A DNA stretch of 64,000 nt from Diabrotica undecimpunctata (GCF_040954645.1 NC_092806.1:116666458-116730457), one strand, 5' to 3'; counted from the stretch's first letter, positions 10,965 to 20,189 are shown. The notes: generated by a model from the sequence alone, not told the origin. Translations and numbers: made by a program.

Positions 10965-11560
10965 ATTCATCGCATCTGTTGATGCAGCTTGAATTTCGTT
11001 GCAAATTTCCTGACCGTCCGATACCAGCTGGACAAACACTGCTGCTTTTGGTCACTCGCCTTAAAGAGACTGGGACAACGTAGGATGCTCCCAAGCCTGG
11101 CTGGCCGCGAAGCAAGCGTTCTGCTCAGAATATAGCTGCTGTTAAGATATTAAACAGGAGCCCTGAACATCGACAAGATGACGTGCCATGCAATTGAGCA
11201 TTAACCAGCGATCCATATGCAGAATTTTGTTTAAAAGATTTGAAGATGTTTCCTTACAAACTACAGGCAGTGCATCAGCTGTTGATCGCTAAAAGCGTAT
11301 AACCTACCCTCGAACCATCTTGAATCTCAAGTACCTCAAAGTTACTGCATGGTATGCTGTTTACGCTGGAGGAGTCATCAGGCAATGTTTCTTTGATAAC
11401 GCCGTAGGACAAACAGCTGTAGACGGCGTACGCTACAGAGTCATAATTACCGAATTTTTAATTCCTGAATTAGATGAATTAAAACTGAAGAACATGTGGT
11501 TTACACAGGACATTGCAACCGCCCACACTGCTCGAACCACAACCGATTTTCCAATTTAAC
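10965..11560 (+). pseudogene. DDE transposase (mariner/Tc-related, DUF4817-type helix-turn-helix), N-terminal and middle part
   Basis: The plus strand reads LMQLEFRCKFPDRPIPAGQT, then RLKETGTT and SAQNIAAVKILNRSPEHR, an HTH of the insect Tc3/DUF4817-like families. The interdomain FCLKDLKMFPYKLQAVHQLL follows. The catalytic core is a 79-codon open stretch (11320-11559) with AWYAVYAGGVIRQCFFDNAV and MWFTQDIATAHTARTTTDF. In active relatives the latter is WFQQDGATAHTA, so the catalytic Asp is present as QDIATAHTA. The gene breaks off at about 11560; its C-terminus resumes at 13852 after a 2.3-kb insertion. Stops and shifts in the HTH half confirm it is dead. Confidence 0.75.
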
Positions 11561-11579
11561 CATTTTAGACTGCTTTTTA

Positions 11580-11800
11580 AGGGTCGCAGGCAGTGTAGCC
11601 CAAAATTGGTCTTGGTTTTGCAGTCTTGGTCTTGTTCTTGCGTTTTCCGAAAACCAAGAACAAGACCGCCTAATTTTAGCAACGCTAAGACCAAGAATGA
11701 CCGTGCAAGATTTGAGCAAGAATAAGACTAAGTCTGCGAGACTCTTTCATCTCGCAGTTAGGACTGAGTGTCGTTTTAGGGAGTATAGTAGTTCGGGTAT
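11580..11800. repeat. CAAGACC/GGTCTTG-rich repeat, divergent copy of the 13504/35268 family
   Basis: The segment begins with GGTCTTGGT and GTCTTGGTCTTGTTCTTGCG (one strand sense) and continues with ACCAAGAACAAGACC (opposite sense), so it partly folds on itself. Words such as GCGAGACTC, AAGACTAAGTCT and GATTTGAGCAAGAA are shared with the 3' halves of the repeats at 13504-13836 and 35268-35597. It lies at the left edge of the insertion that splits the transposase gene. Confidence 0.65.
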
Positions 11801-12305
11801 ATGCTTAGAGACTTTATGAAATGTAAAAAAATATGTAACAAAAATTTGGAACATTGGACTTATGCGCATTACGAACAATATTATAAACATACATAGCGAA
11901 TCAAAATATTCATCAAAAGAACAGTTGACACATTTGACACGTACTCAGACGTCATAATTACGATTTCTTCACCCTGAAATTAATTGTCCAGATTTTGAGA
12001 ATAGTCGCCCTCTAATTCTAAAATAATCTTCTTGTGTTAGGACGCTGACAGTAATATCGTATCAAAAACTTTTTAAAAATATGTCACCTTAGCTGATAAA
12101 AAATATAATAAGGTTATAATAATATCATATTTACTGTTAAGGACACCTACTTAATAATTTAATTTTTTTGAAGTTATACTTCTATACGCACGGTCGGCGT
12201 TGGAAATTTGCATGAGAGTGAATCTGTGAAACCATTACATATGTAAGATAATGAGTAAGAGAGAGACAGAAGATATATTTTCTCTCTCTTCCTCTCTCGA
12301 GAATA

Positions 12306-12375
12306 AAAATGTTCCTTTTGTATATATATTTAATATTATATATATTATATGTATATAATATTGTATATATATATA

Positions 12376-12434
<59 letters not shown>
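12306..12434. repeat. (TA)n-rich microsatellite
   Basis: Imperfect then pure TA dinucleotides inside the long-TIR element, preceded by a pyrimidine-rich TCTCTCTCTTCCTCTCTC tract. Confidence 0.95.
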
Positions 12435-12438
<4 letters not shown>

Positions 12439-12582
12439 ATATGTATTAATATTATTATTTATGTGATATGTTTTGTATTATTTAAAATTAAACGTTTATA
12501 ATTATTTTAGGCTTTTGTATTTCAAAATAATCACTGTTTTACCGAGAACTGTCAATTTTGAAATCCGTTAGTGTCATGTCTA

Positions 12583-12650
12583 ATTGGCAAATCCTTTACG
12601 TGTTTGGTTCATACGCTGGTGGTTGTGAGTTCGAATCCCAATTATGAATT
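12583..12650 (+). other. tRNA-like sequence (SINE head or tRNA relic)
   Basis: TGTGAGTTCGAATCCCAA contains a near-consensus RNA polymerase III B box (GTTCGAATC). TTTGGTTCATACGCTGG sits where an anticodon arm would be. An A-box-like TTGGCAAATCC lies upstream. The acceptor stem does not pair well, so I treat it as a SINE head or decayed tRNA rather than a functional tRNA gene. Confidence 0.35.
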
Positions 12651-13503
12651 TCCTTTTTTATTTTTGAAATATTTAAAAACCTCACGTTAATCTTATTAAA
12701 TATATGTAATATACGCAAAAAACATAAATTTTAAAATAAAATGAAAATTTACAACATAATCCAAGTTGTTGGTTTTTTATTTTTATCTTCGTAAAGTAAG
12801 TTATGTATATTGGCAGTTTTAAATACTTATGAATATTACATTTTAATTTATGTTGTATTATTATATTGAATTATGTTGCAGTGTATTTATTGTATTGTAA
12901 TTTTTATATTAATAACAAAATAAACAATGAATTTTACTGCAGAGTATGTGTAAAATTTTTTTTTGCATTCAACTCCTTTTATACATATATAAAAATAAAA
13001 ATATATATTTTCATTAAAATATTGATACAATCCTTCATTTACTATACTCCTATTACAGGTCAAATGTTTATATACAGCAAACGATGCACCATATACCTAT
13101 ATAACTAATTATTTTTCTCTTTCTGCTCTCTCTTACCTATAGCATTACATATGTAATGATTGTGCAGATTGACTCCTATATAAATTTTTAACGGCGAACG
13201 AGTGTATCGAAGTATAACTTCTACCGGCAGTCCCACTGGACTGACACACCCTTTTTTTTCTTATTAATAATTTAGTTAGGAGGAATCTATACCACAAATC
13301 TTATCGGCCTAAGAGTAAACCTTGTTTCTACTGAGTGTGCGATGGGATCATTCGGTTAAACAACATTTTCTGAAAGAGCGCGGCTAATATTCAAAAGTAA
13401 CGAGACAAATTAAAATTAATAACAGATAATGCCAGCTACCATACCGAAATATTTAAAGTAACGAAGTAACGATATATAATTCTCGTGTTGGTATTCGGTA
13501 ATT

Positions 13504-13836
13504 GTTACAGCATAAGCACAGATCACTTAGATTGTGGGTTCAAACCCCACCCGGTGTCAGTTGTTTTGTCATTTATTCATTTGTTTGATCTTTATTATGG
13601 CTATGTTTATTCAAGCTTAAAATGTACCTATTCTGTTACGTTGTTCTAAGATGTAAAGTAACGTTTAATAAATAGCAATAGAGTAATGGGTAGCTGCGAG
13701 ACTTGCAAGACTCTTGCTGCAAGACCAAGACCAAGATCAAGACCGGGAACGCAATACCAAGACCAAGACCAAGACCAGGTGTATTAGCGCAAGACCAAGA
13801 CTATCTAAGTCTCGTCTTGTTCTTGCATTTGAGCAA
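13504..13836 (+). repeat. Dispersed repeat with tRNA-like T-arm and CAAGACC array (copy 1)
   Basis: Begins GTTACAGCATAAGCACAGAT, has a perfect T-arm-like hairpin GTGGGTTCAAACCCCAC (13534-13550, B box included), a unique middle (CAAGCTTAAAATGTACC, GTAACGTTTAATAAATAGCA), then GCGAGACTTGCAAGACTC and an irregular array of AAGACC hexamers. It ends TCTTGCATTTGAGCAAC. Copy 2 is at 35268-35597 in the same orientation with the same order of blocks. The tRNA-like head with a unique body fits a SINE, but I could not find TSDs. Confidence 0.8.
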
Positions 13837-13851
13837 CTAGTCGCAGAGTGA

Positions 13852-14010
13852 AGTTGCAGGTTTCAACAAGCCTCAGACTATTAACGCCTTTAAGAAGAAT
13901 ACTCGCCAGGAATGCGAGAACCTGTCACCTCAAGTTCTAACAAAAGTGATGGAAAATACTCTTAAATGGGCCCGTACGTTCATTAGCTCTGACGGCAGCC
14001 TTACAGGAAT
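13852..14010 (+). pseudogene. C-terminal end of the split DDE transposase
   Basis: Open plus-strand reading NKPQTINAFKKNTRQECENL then SPQVLTKVMENTLKWARTF. This is the conserved C-terminal block (YINKP-T-I-ALK-NI-QE... VM-NT-KRA) of the same insect transposase family whose N-terminal two thirds lie at 10965-11560. Between the two parts about 60-70 residues of the family are missing, including the last catalytic acid, in addition to the inserted 2.3 kb. The insertion was therefore accompanied or followed by deletion. Confidence 0.75.
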
Positions 14011-15510
14011 AAATTCTAATGGAATAAATAAACAAATTTCACAAGCAGAACCAAAGTTTCCATTAAAAAATGACAGCAAAAGGACATTGGTTGGTTACTT
14101 TTGTCCCACCTTGTAGAAGCTTTGGGACAACAATCAGGTATATGAAGACAGGAAAAACGCAAAGAAATAAAAACAGTAACCGATAAAAAATCAAATTTAG
14201 AAATACCATTAAGTAATGTTTTTTCCTTAGACAAGGCGAAAAGCTCATGTTCGTTTAGAAAAATATTCCCATGAGATTTTTTTGACATAATAACTTTTAT
14301 GAGATATCCCAAAATGAGGTTCAAGAGTTCGCCCAGGCGAAAAGTTAAGGAAAGCCGTTCCTGGATTTTCTTCATAGCATGCAATGAAATTACTAACTAG
14401 AGAATTTTTTGCCATGATTAAATACAATGGATTGGGTGGTAGCTTACAGACTGATCATATACTCCGACTATTGTTCTGATAACGATTCTTAAGTTAAGAT
14501 TGATGTCATTTAATCGAATGAACAAATCTTTAACAAAGGCGATCCAGGAATACAAAAACAAGAACCATATCGTTATAAATTTTCTACTTTAAAAAATATA
14601 TAATACATTTAACATGTCATTATAATGAGGCAGATGAAATAAAATTAATTTACTTACAACTTACACAAAGAAATAATGCTTTTAAAGGATAGTCTATTCT
14701 TTTTTGGCCATTTACTTTTTATATTTATTGAATTATACTTTATTTCGTGGTAGATTTCACTAATACATACACCCATACTTGGTTTACTTGCAGGTCTTTT
14801 AGTTTTACTTGTGTTTTCCAGGTTGTATGTAGTTTATAATTTCCTTTAAGATTTTACTCATCCTTACTACTAAATTGTACTCGTTAGAAGTGAATAAAAT
14901 GAAAAAGAAATGTCATATTAAAGAATAAACGTTTCAATTATCAAAACCGACGTATTCATATACGTACGACTACATATGCATCATCCCGAATTTGGTATTC
15001 AATGTGTATTTAGCAAAGTGACAAGGGAAACATGTGTATTAAAGACCTGCCAAGGGCCTTCTGTGCATGTGTGAAGCGCTCAAACAATTTTTGTTTGCTC
15101 TTGGTTTTATCGCCCTCTAACTTCTCCCTTCTCTATTTAGTATTTATGTGTGTACGAGTACAATGGGGAGACTATTTAAGTAGACACCCCTAATCAAACG
15201 AACGACGGGGCAGGTTAATCTCGCACTTTTTATGAGGAAGAGCCAGCCGGGCAATCATTCGGACTCTCTATGAGTATTTCGTAAATGAATGATGGATATT
15301 CTTTTTTTAAGCATTTTTATTGCGTGTCTTGTTTATAGACACTTTTATTAGAAGAACACTTTTAACACTAGATTTGAAATAAGCAAATACTGAATTTTTC
15401 AAAACCTATTTAAAAAAAAAATTAAAACAGGGCTTAAGTATGTTAAAAAAATATTTAATTATTTCACTAGTCCTTTGAAAGATAGAGTTTCAAAGCTACA
15501 ATCCTAAATC
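14011..15510. other. No recognisable feature
   Basis: The longest minus-strand open stretch (14384-14016) is Phe/Leu-rich and overlaps others in different frames, and I recognise no family. A less AT-rich patch lies at about 15040-15250. No repeat structure was recognised. Confidence 0.45.
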
Positions 15511-15516
15511 ATACAA

Positions 15517-16668
15517 TTAGACCAGGGAAGGCGTGTTTTAAGGAGGATGTAAGAGGTGGCATTTTGATTTTTGTAGAAAAAGTTTTGTGATATTTTCAGT
15601 AATACTAATTGTCATGACACGACTGTTTAAAAACGTTTTAATTTATTATCCTTAATGCAAATAGCAGTAAACACAAATAAGGGGAGAAACAAGCCTTTTC
15701 TTATTTAATGGTTTTCAACCTCTTAGATTGCAGTTAGCACCTTCATAATTCGCCTAAAGATCCTTATAATATAATAAAACAGTCCTCCAGATTTCATTAA
15801 AATCCATTAAATATATTTTGCATATTAATTTTGCAATCTTTTTTAAATTAAAATTCTTTTAAATTTTGCACAGTGAAAAATAGACCATGCATAATTTTGT
15901 TGATTTGCATTCTTTTAAAAGGTCTTGCCGAGTATTTTCCAATTCCGCTTTTTCAATTTAATTTAAACTAATAGTTACCGAGATATTCTATTTGTTTATA
16001 AGCCAAAAAATTGTTTATAATTTTAAAACATTCCTAAGGCCACCCAAATAAGGAGATCAATTCTATAAAGTACGTTAGATAGGTGGAGTGCTTTTTTATA
16101 AGGAAACAAATTGGCAAACTTCTCTATGTTCTAGTTTTTGTTGAGCAAAATTTTAAAGAATTTCAATTTAAAAAAATTATTGATTGCAAAGTTATTATGC
16201 GAAATCTATTCAATCGATTTTAATGAAATTTGGTAGATTGTTTTATTATGTTACAAAGATTTTCTAGGCGAATTATAAAGGTCCCTATGTGCAATCTAAG
16301 TGGTAGAAAAACATGTAATAATAAAAGGATTGTTTCCCTCTTTTTTGTATTTATTGCTATTTTAAGGCAAAGGTAATTAATTAAAACATATTTAACTAAT
16401 CGCATATTATAGAAAATTTTATTATGGATATTTTATTTTTTTACGACTTTGCTCCAAAACTAATAGTTTTAAAGTTATAAGCAAGCAAAGTAAAAAAATC
16501 GATGTTTTTAGTAATTTTTAAATATTTTAATTTTTTTATTATTATTATTGCCCTATTTAAGATGGAGGATAAGTTAATTATTATTACTAAAGTAATTATA
16601 CAATTTTTTCTGCAAAAATTATAATACCACCTCTCACATCGCCTCAAAACAGATCCGCCCTAGTCTAA
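15517..16668. mobile_element. Foldback DNA element with very long inverted arms
   Basis: The left arm starts TTAGACCAGGGAAGGCGTGT (15517). The right arm, in reverse complement from 16668, starts TTAGACTAGGGCGGATCTGT. The same blocks then follow in order on both arms: GAGGTGG, TTTTTGTAGAAAAA / TTTTTGCAGAAAAA, AAATAGCAGTAAACACAAAT / AAATAGCAATAAATACAAAA, CTTAGATTGCA, ATAATTCGCCTA, ATAATAAAACA, TTTCATTAAAATC and TTTGCAATC. The arms are each at least 400 bp (about 15517-15950 and 16130-16668), leaving a small core. It encodes no protein. The identity of the mobilising transposase is unknown. Confidence 0.8.
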
Positions 16669-16872
16669 AACTACATAATTTTATAAACAAAATGATTTAT
16701 GATTTAAAATATTGTCTGAATCACCAGTTGAATTAAAGACTATTTCACTCATCTTAAAATTTTCACATAATCTGACCAATCACAAACCAAAGACAGGTTG
16801 TGTTATCGCGAAAACACCAACTGTCTTTCAATTCTGATTGGTCTATCAGCTTCGTGTTTTCAACGACGTAAC

Positions 16873-18064
16873 CATGGATACCGATCGCAAAGCAAAGTTT
16901 GACGTTTGCCAAAAAAATTATTGTAGAACCAAAACATTGAAGAAAATATACCGAGTAATACAAGAAAATCTAAATCCTATATATGGAGACAATTTATGAT
17001 GTTCTGTGTGGATCGCAACTACAAATTAGATGCAGAAAATAACAACGAGAGACTAGCATTCATTCTAAATAACTGGGCCTTCAACATGCGAAAAATTGAT
17101 GGTAGTGATTACAAGGAGAGTGTTATTAAAACCATATGGAACACTACTGCAAAATTGGTACAAGAAAAATATTTCTGTGAGTATCACAGACATATTGATC
17201 CCTTCAAAGATATAACCTTCAAGGAAGCGAGAGCGGCTCGTGATAGTAAGAGAAAATTGTTGCAAACTGTACCCGATAAAAGGAAAATGAGTTCTGTCGC
17301 TATGACTTCGGATGAATATAAAAATATGTGCTTACAATGGGACGAAGACACGCCAGATGGACTCCAAAAGAAGTTTTTTCATATAGCTGCCGTAGAATTA
17401 GATTGGAGAGGTAACGAAGCAAGTTTTCCAAGTTACATTTTTTCAAGGAAGAGACTAACAACAAAGGCTGTTTAACAAACAGAATTGCATATAACCCGAT
17501 ATTCTCCAAAACCCGCCAAGGTGGTGATAAAAACTGTGCAGATAATAAATGGCTTACTCAAAATTTAAAGAATCCTGAAATGTGTCCTGTGAGATTATAC
17601 CGGAAACTTATATCGAAAAGGGAAACTAATACCAATGATAGACTTTTTCTGACTGTGAATGGCAAGTGGAATAAATATAATAATAGTAATTGGTACAAGA
17701 ATTGTCCTATTGGTATTAATACAATATCCAAATGGACAAAAATATCCGCAGAAAAGATAGGATTAGACACTAAAAAAGTGAAAATAACGAATCACTCTAA
17801 TCGTGCCACTGCAGTTAGTTAGTTACTACAATCTGGCGTTAGTGAACAACAAGCTATGAAAATTACTGGACATGGAAGTTCGAACTCGATGAAACCGTAT
17901 TACATCTTAGTGCCGAACATCATTAGAACATAGTGAATACTTTTAGGAATACTCCAAGTACATCAAGTAATAATAGCAACAATACATTGTATCCACCTAA
18001 TAACGGTCATACTATTCAAAATTTTTACAATTGCACCGTTTATAATAATTATAGTCGAGAATAA
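16873..18064 (+). pseudogene. Crypton tyrosine recombinase, broken
   Basis: I start at the ATG 16873 (MDTDRKAKFDVCQKNYC). A TGA at 16996 interrupts, then 160 codons are open (16996-17475). They hold a SAM-like core-binding region, the KTIWNTTAKLVQEKYF helix and the first catalytic Arg in AVELDWRGNEA (residue 138 of that stretch). A frameshift near 17445 leads into CLTNRIAYNPIFSKTRQGGD, MCPVRLYRKLISKR and WYKNCPIGINTISKWTK. The catalytic C-terminus follows: ITNHSNRATAVS, a TAG at 17821, QSGVSEQQAMKITGHGSSNS, and MKPYY with the nucleophile. The R, H-x-x-R, H and Y residues are all visible. The same catalytic fold is found in KIAA1958/ZMYM-type domesticated Cryptons. With two stops and one shift it is non-functional but young enough to reconstruct by alignment. 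Confidence 0.85.
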
Positions 18065-18212
18065 TGTATTTTTTTCTAATTGTGAATTATTCAAAAAATG
18101 GGTAGATTTGGGTTACCTAGATCAAATGTATTATTATTAAATTCCTTCCTCTCATTCTACTGAATTTTTGACCTATCACTTTGTTCATGAAATAGTCTAA
18201 TAAAATACCAAG

Positions 18213-18366
18213 GTGATTTAATTTAGCTTATAAGTCTGTCTTTTATTTCTAAACTCAACTGAGTTTCTTAAAGAAAACACCACTCATCCTACGGACTCGT
18301 GGTGTTTTCAAGCAACTCAATTTCATTTAGAAGTAAATCGACAGACTTATCGCGAAAATTGAATCA
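18213..18366. repeat. 154-bp imperfect hairpin downstream of the Crypton gene
   Basis: The left arm, GTGATTTAATTTAGCTTATA then AGTCTGTC ... GAAAACACCAC, pairs with a right arm whose reverse complement is GTGATTCAATTTTCGCGATA then AGTCTGTC ... GAAAACACCACG. The loop is TCATCCTACGGACTCG. It may be a recombinase recognition structure or a separate foldback repeat. Confidence 0.8.
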
Positions 18367-18710
18367 CTAGTGGTTGATTACTATTGATAATTCAAATAGA
18401 CGCAACGACTTTGTTTTTAATTCGAACTGCTAATGTCTTTACTTGTTTAGTGTTTGATTTGTTAGACATGACCATTTCACCAGTGAAAATCTAGTTGTTT
18501 GGTGAAAGTTGCTTCATAAGTGAGAAGAGCTTTATCCAGAAATGTTTCATCATTATTGTTTTTCCTGTTAAACTACCTACAAAATTCAAGTCCAATTGGA
18601 TAATCTCCTTGATTTTAATTTTTCACAGGTGTAAAATATTCCGGGAAAAAATTGTGCCAAATTTGACAAGTGGTAGATTCTCATCATTATTCGGTAGAGT
18701 AGATGCTTTA
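18367..18710. other. No recognisable feature
   Basis: Between the Crypton and the rRNA pseudogene; no similarity recognised. Confidence 0.45.
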
Positions 18711-18714
18711 AGCA

Positions 18715-18948
18715 GATGTCTGAATCTACGGTTCCTCTCGTATTGAGCAGGATTACTAACGCAACAACGAGGCATTAATAGGTTAAAACTAATCTGTTTC
18801 ATGGCGGTCTTAACCAAGTTTACGTTCTCTATCTATAAGTAAACAATCCATCGCTTGGCGAATTCTGCTTCGTAATGCGATATCAACTCTTGGCCACCAC
18901 AAGCCAATTATCGCTGTAGAAACTTTTCTGACAGCTCTTGTAGAAAAC
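18715..18948 (-). pseudogene. 28S rRNA 3'-region pseudogene
   Basis: The plus strand is the complement of the insect 28S rRNA 3' domain. It reads ACGGTTCCTCTCGTATTGAG (complement of the sarcin-ricin loop AGTACGAGAGGAACC, one change), CAGGATTACTA, GGTTAAAACTAATCTGTTTC, AACAATCCATCGCTTGGCGA, ATTCTGCTTC, then TTGGCCACCACAAGCCAATT, ATCGCTGTAGAAACTTTTCT and GACA. An internal piece between the AATTCTGCTTC block and the TTGGCC block is deleted (about 40 nt). Many transitions show it is not under rRNA constraint. Family knowledge: this stretch lies downstream of the R1/R2 insertion sites in functional 28S genes. Confidence 0.88.
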
Positions 18949-18984
18949 TATTTTGTAAGTAAGTATGGATGTAAGTATTTGAGA

Positions 18985-19960
18985 TCTCTTCTTCTTTTCT
19001 GCTTCTTCTTTTTTTGTAGAAATAACTGTCTGTTTTTCTATGTGCTTCTAGTAAGTTGTCGTTCCATCAATTACGTGGTCTTTTTACTGATCGTCTTCCT
19101 ATTGGGAAACCGTCTCTTGCCGTCTTTACTACTCTATTTGATGTCATTCGGCTTATATGATTGTTTCATTCTACTCTTCTATTTCTTACTCAGTCCTTGA
19201 TGTTCTCCACCTTGCATATTTTGTTCTGCAGCTATTTTCTTGTGGCATTTTAAATTAATTTATATTTAAATGGGAATAAGCCACAATTAAAGGTTAAAAT
19301 ACGTTTATTGACGTTTCAATTTCCACTTCGGAAATCGTTCTCAAAATATAAACATTAGTAAATTAAACAAATTTTGTTTTTTGTTGAATTTTGTTTAAAA
19401 TTTAAAAAAAAAAACAAAATTTGTTTAATTTACTAATGTTTGTATTTTGAGAACGATTTCCGAAGTGGAAATTGAAACGTCAATAAACGTATTTTAACCT
19501 TTAATTGTGGCTTATTCCCATTTAAATATAAATCCACCTTGCATATATTTCGTATATCTGTACTTCTAGCTCTGTCCCATAGTGTTTTACTAATCATTTT
19601 TCTGTTTTCATCTCTGCTGTTTCTAACATAATTTTTATTCTCTCTGTGTCAAGTCGTGTTTCTGCCGCTTATGCAATTACTTATCTGATGACTGTTTTGT
19701 ATTTTTATTCCTCCATATTGTTTCATTCAGGCAACCTGTGGCTCTGTTTCCTCCATTCACTTGATCCTCCACTTCCGTTTCGAGCTTTCCCTAGCTAGAT
19801 TATGGGGTGCCTAATTTAAATCTAAGTAAATTTGCTGTTATAACCATGCATTTTGTCTTTTTTGGGGAACTTAACATGTTAAATTTTCTGGCGGTTTTAT
19901 TAAATTGGTTGAGTATACGTTGTAAATCATCGTCTTTACCTTAAGTTGTTTTTGTCCTAT
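18985..19960 (-). pseudogene. LINE RT C-terminal part (same family as 92-790), split by a foldback insertion
   Basis: Minus-strand translation recovers LTCxVPQKRQNAWL-like, AAETRLDTERIKIMLETAEM and KTARDGFPIGRRSVKRPRN, the same post-RT tail as at 92-790 but more decayed. The 3' end near 18985-19010 is a TTCTTCTT-type (GAA)n tail. The coding text stops at TCCACCTTGCATAT (19206-19219) and resumes at the identical word 19533-19546; the 313 bp between are the foldback element described next. Multiple stops and shifts make it dead. Confidence 0.82.
19220..19532. mobile_element. 313-bp foldback element with perfect 14-bp TSD
   Basis: The insert is flanked by the direct repeat TCCACCTTGCATAT. Outside a short left flank it is a near-perfect palindrome. 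Its left arm (about 19250-19376) is ATTTAAATGGGAATAAGCCA, CAATTAAAGGTTAAAATACG, TTTATTGACGTTTCAATTTC, CACTTCGGAAATCGTTCTCA, AAATATAAACATTAGTAAAT. The right arm (about 19404-19530) is its reverse complement with two changes. Single arms of the same family occur at 23449-23560 and 40924-40985. The long TSD suggests insertion by a target-primed mechanism rather than a cut-and-paste transposase. Confidence 0.85.
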
Positions 19961-20145
19961 TTGGTATCCTTTTTTAGTTCTCACTTTTTTATTTGAGATC
20001 TGAACGTACAAAAGATTAATAAAAATAAAAATCCACAAGGAAACTAAATTCCTGTAGCTGGCTGTATACCATGTATTACAAAAAATTTATTAAAATCCTT
20101 TATAAAAAGTATATAATTAAAATAAAACAATTGGGCTATGTCATA

Positions 20146-20189
20146 AAGACAGAACGTTTTCGGAATCCATATTCCATCATCAGTGTCCT
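20146..20189 (-). ncRNA. Hammerhead-ribozyme-like motif (type I, minimal)
   Basis: On the minus strand, from 20189 down: AGGACA (helix I strand), CTGATGA (catalytic core), T, GGAAT-ATGG-ATTCC (helix II and loop), GAA, AACGTT (self-complementary helix III), C (cleavage position), TGTCTT (helix I partner). AGGACA and TGTCTT pair over six positions with one G-U. The palindromic helix III with no loop is the arrangement described for minimal hammerheads of Penelope-like elements and retrozymes, which are thought to act as dimers. One deviation: an extra U between core and helix II. Flanking sequence (about 20030-20260) has no protein match. A degenerate copy lies at 40716-40759. Confidence 0.6.

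Larger units (their letters stand above)
12170..13221. mobile_element. Non-autonomous element with about 100-bp terminal inverted repeats
   Basis: Left arm 12170-12290 starts GAAGTTATACTTCTATACGC and continues with GAATCTGTGAAACCATTACA, TATGTAA, then a GAGAGAGACAGAA tract. Right arm 13221-13115, read in reverse complement, starts GAAGTTATACTTCGATACAC and continues with CAATCTGCACAATCATTACA, TATGTAA, then AAGAGAGAGCAGAAAGAG. Similarity runs the full 100 bp with scattered mismatches. The core is extremely AT-rich with a (TA)n run and a tRNA-like patch and encodes nothing. No clear TSD seen. It lies inside the 2.3-kb insertion in the DDE transposase. Confidence 0.75.
16803..18366 (+). mobile_element. 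Crypton-like tyrosine-recombinase element
   Basis: The recombinase gene (16873-18064) is bracketed by related non-coding sequence. The 12-mer TTATCGCGAAAA occurs upstream (16803-16814) and downstream (18347-18358) in direct orientation. Stems built on GAAAACACCA / TGGTGTTTTC flank both sides (16811-16858, one mismatch; 18273-18310). Cryptons move by tyrosine recombination and lack terminal inverted repeats, so recombinase-site-like direct repeats at both ends are expected. The exact boundaries are inferred from these repeats. Confidence 0.6.

Noticed and set aside
12583..12650. Functional tRNA gene
   Set aside because: The B box is good but the acceptor stem does not pair and the anticodon loop is irregular; kept only as a tRNA-like sequence.
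14016..14427. Overlapping minus-strand open frames of 60-122 codons
   Set aside because: Three frames are open at once, the translation is Phe/Leu-rich without known motifs, and no context supports a gene.
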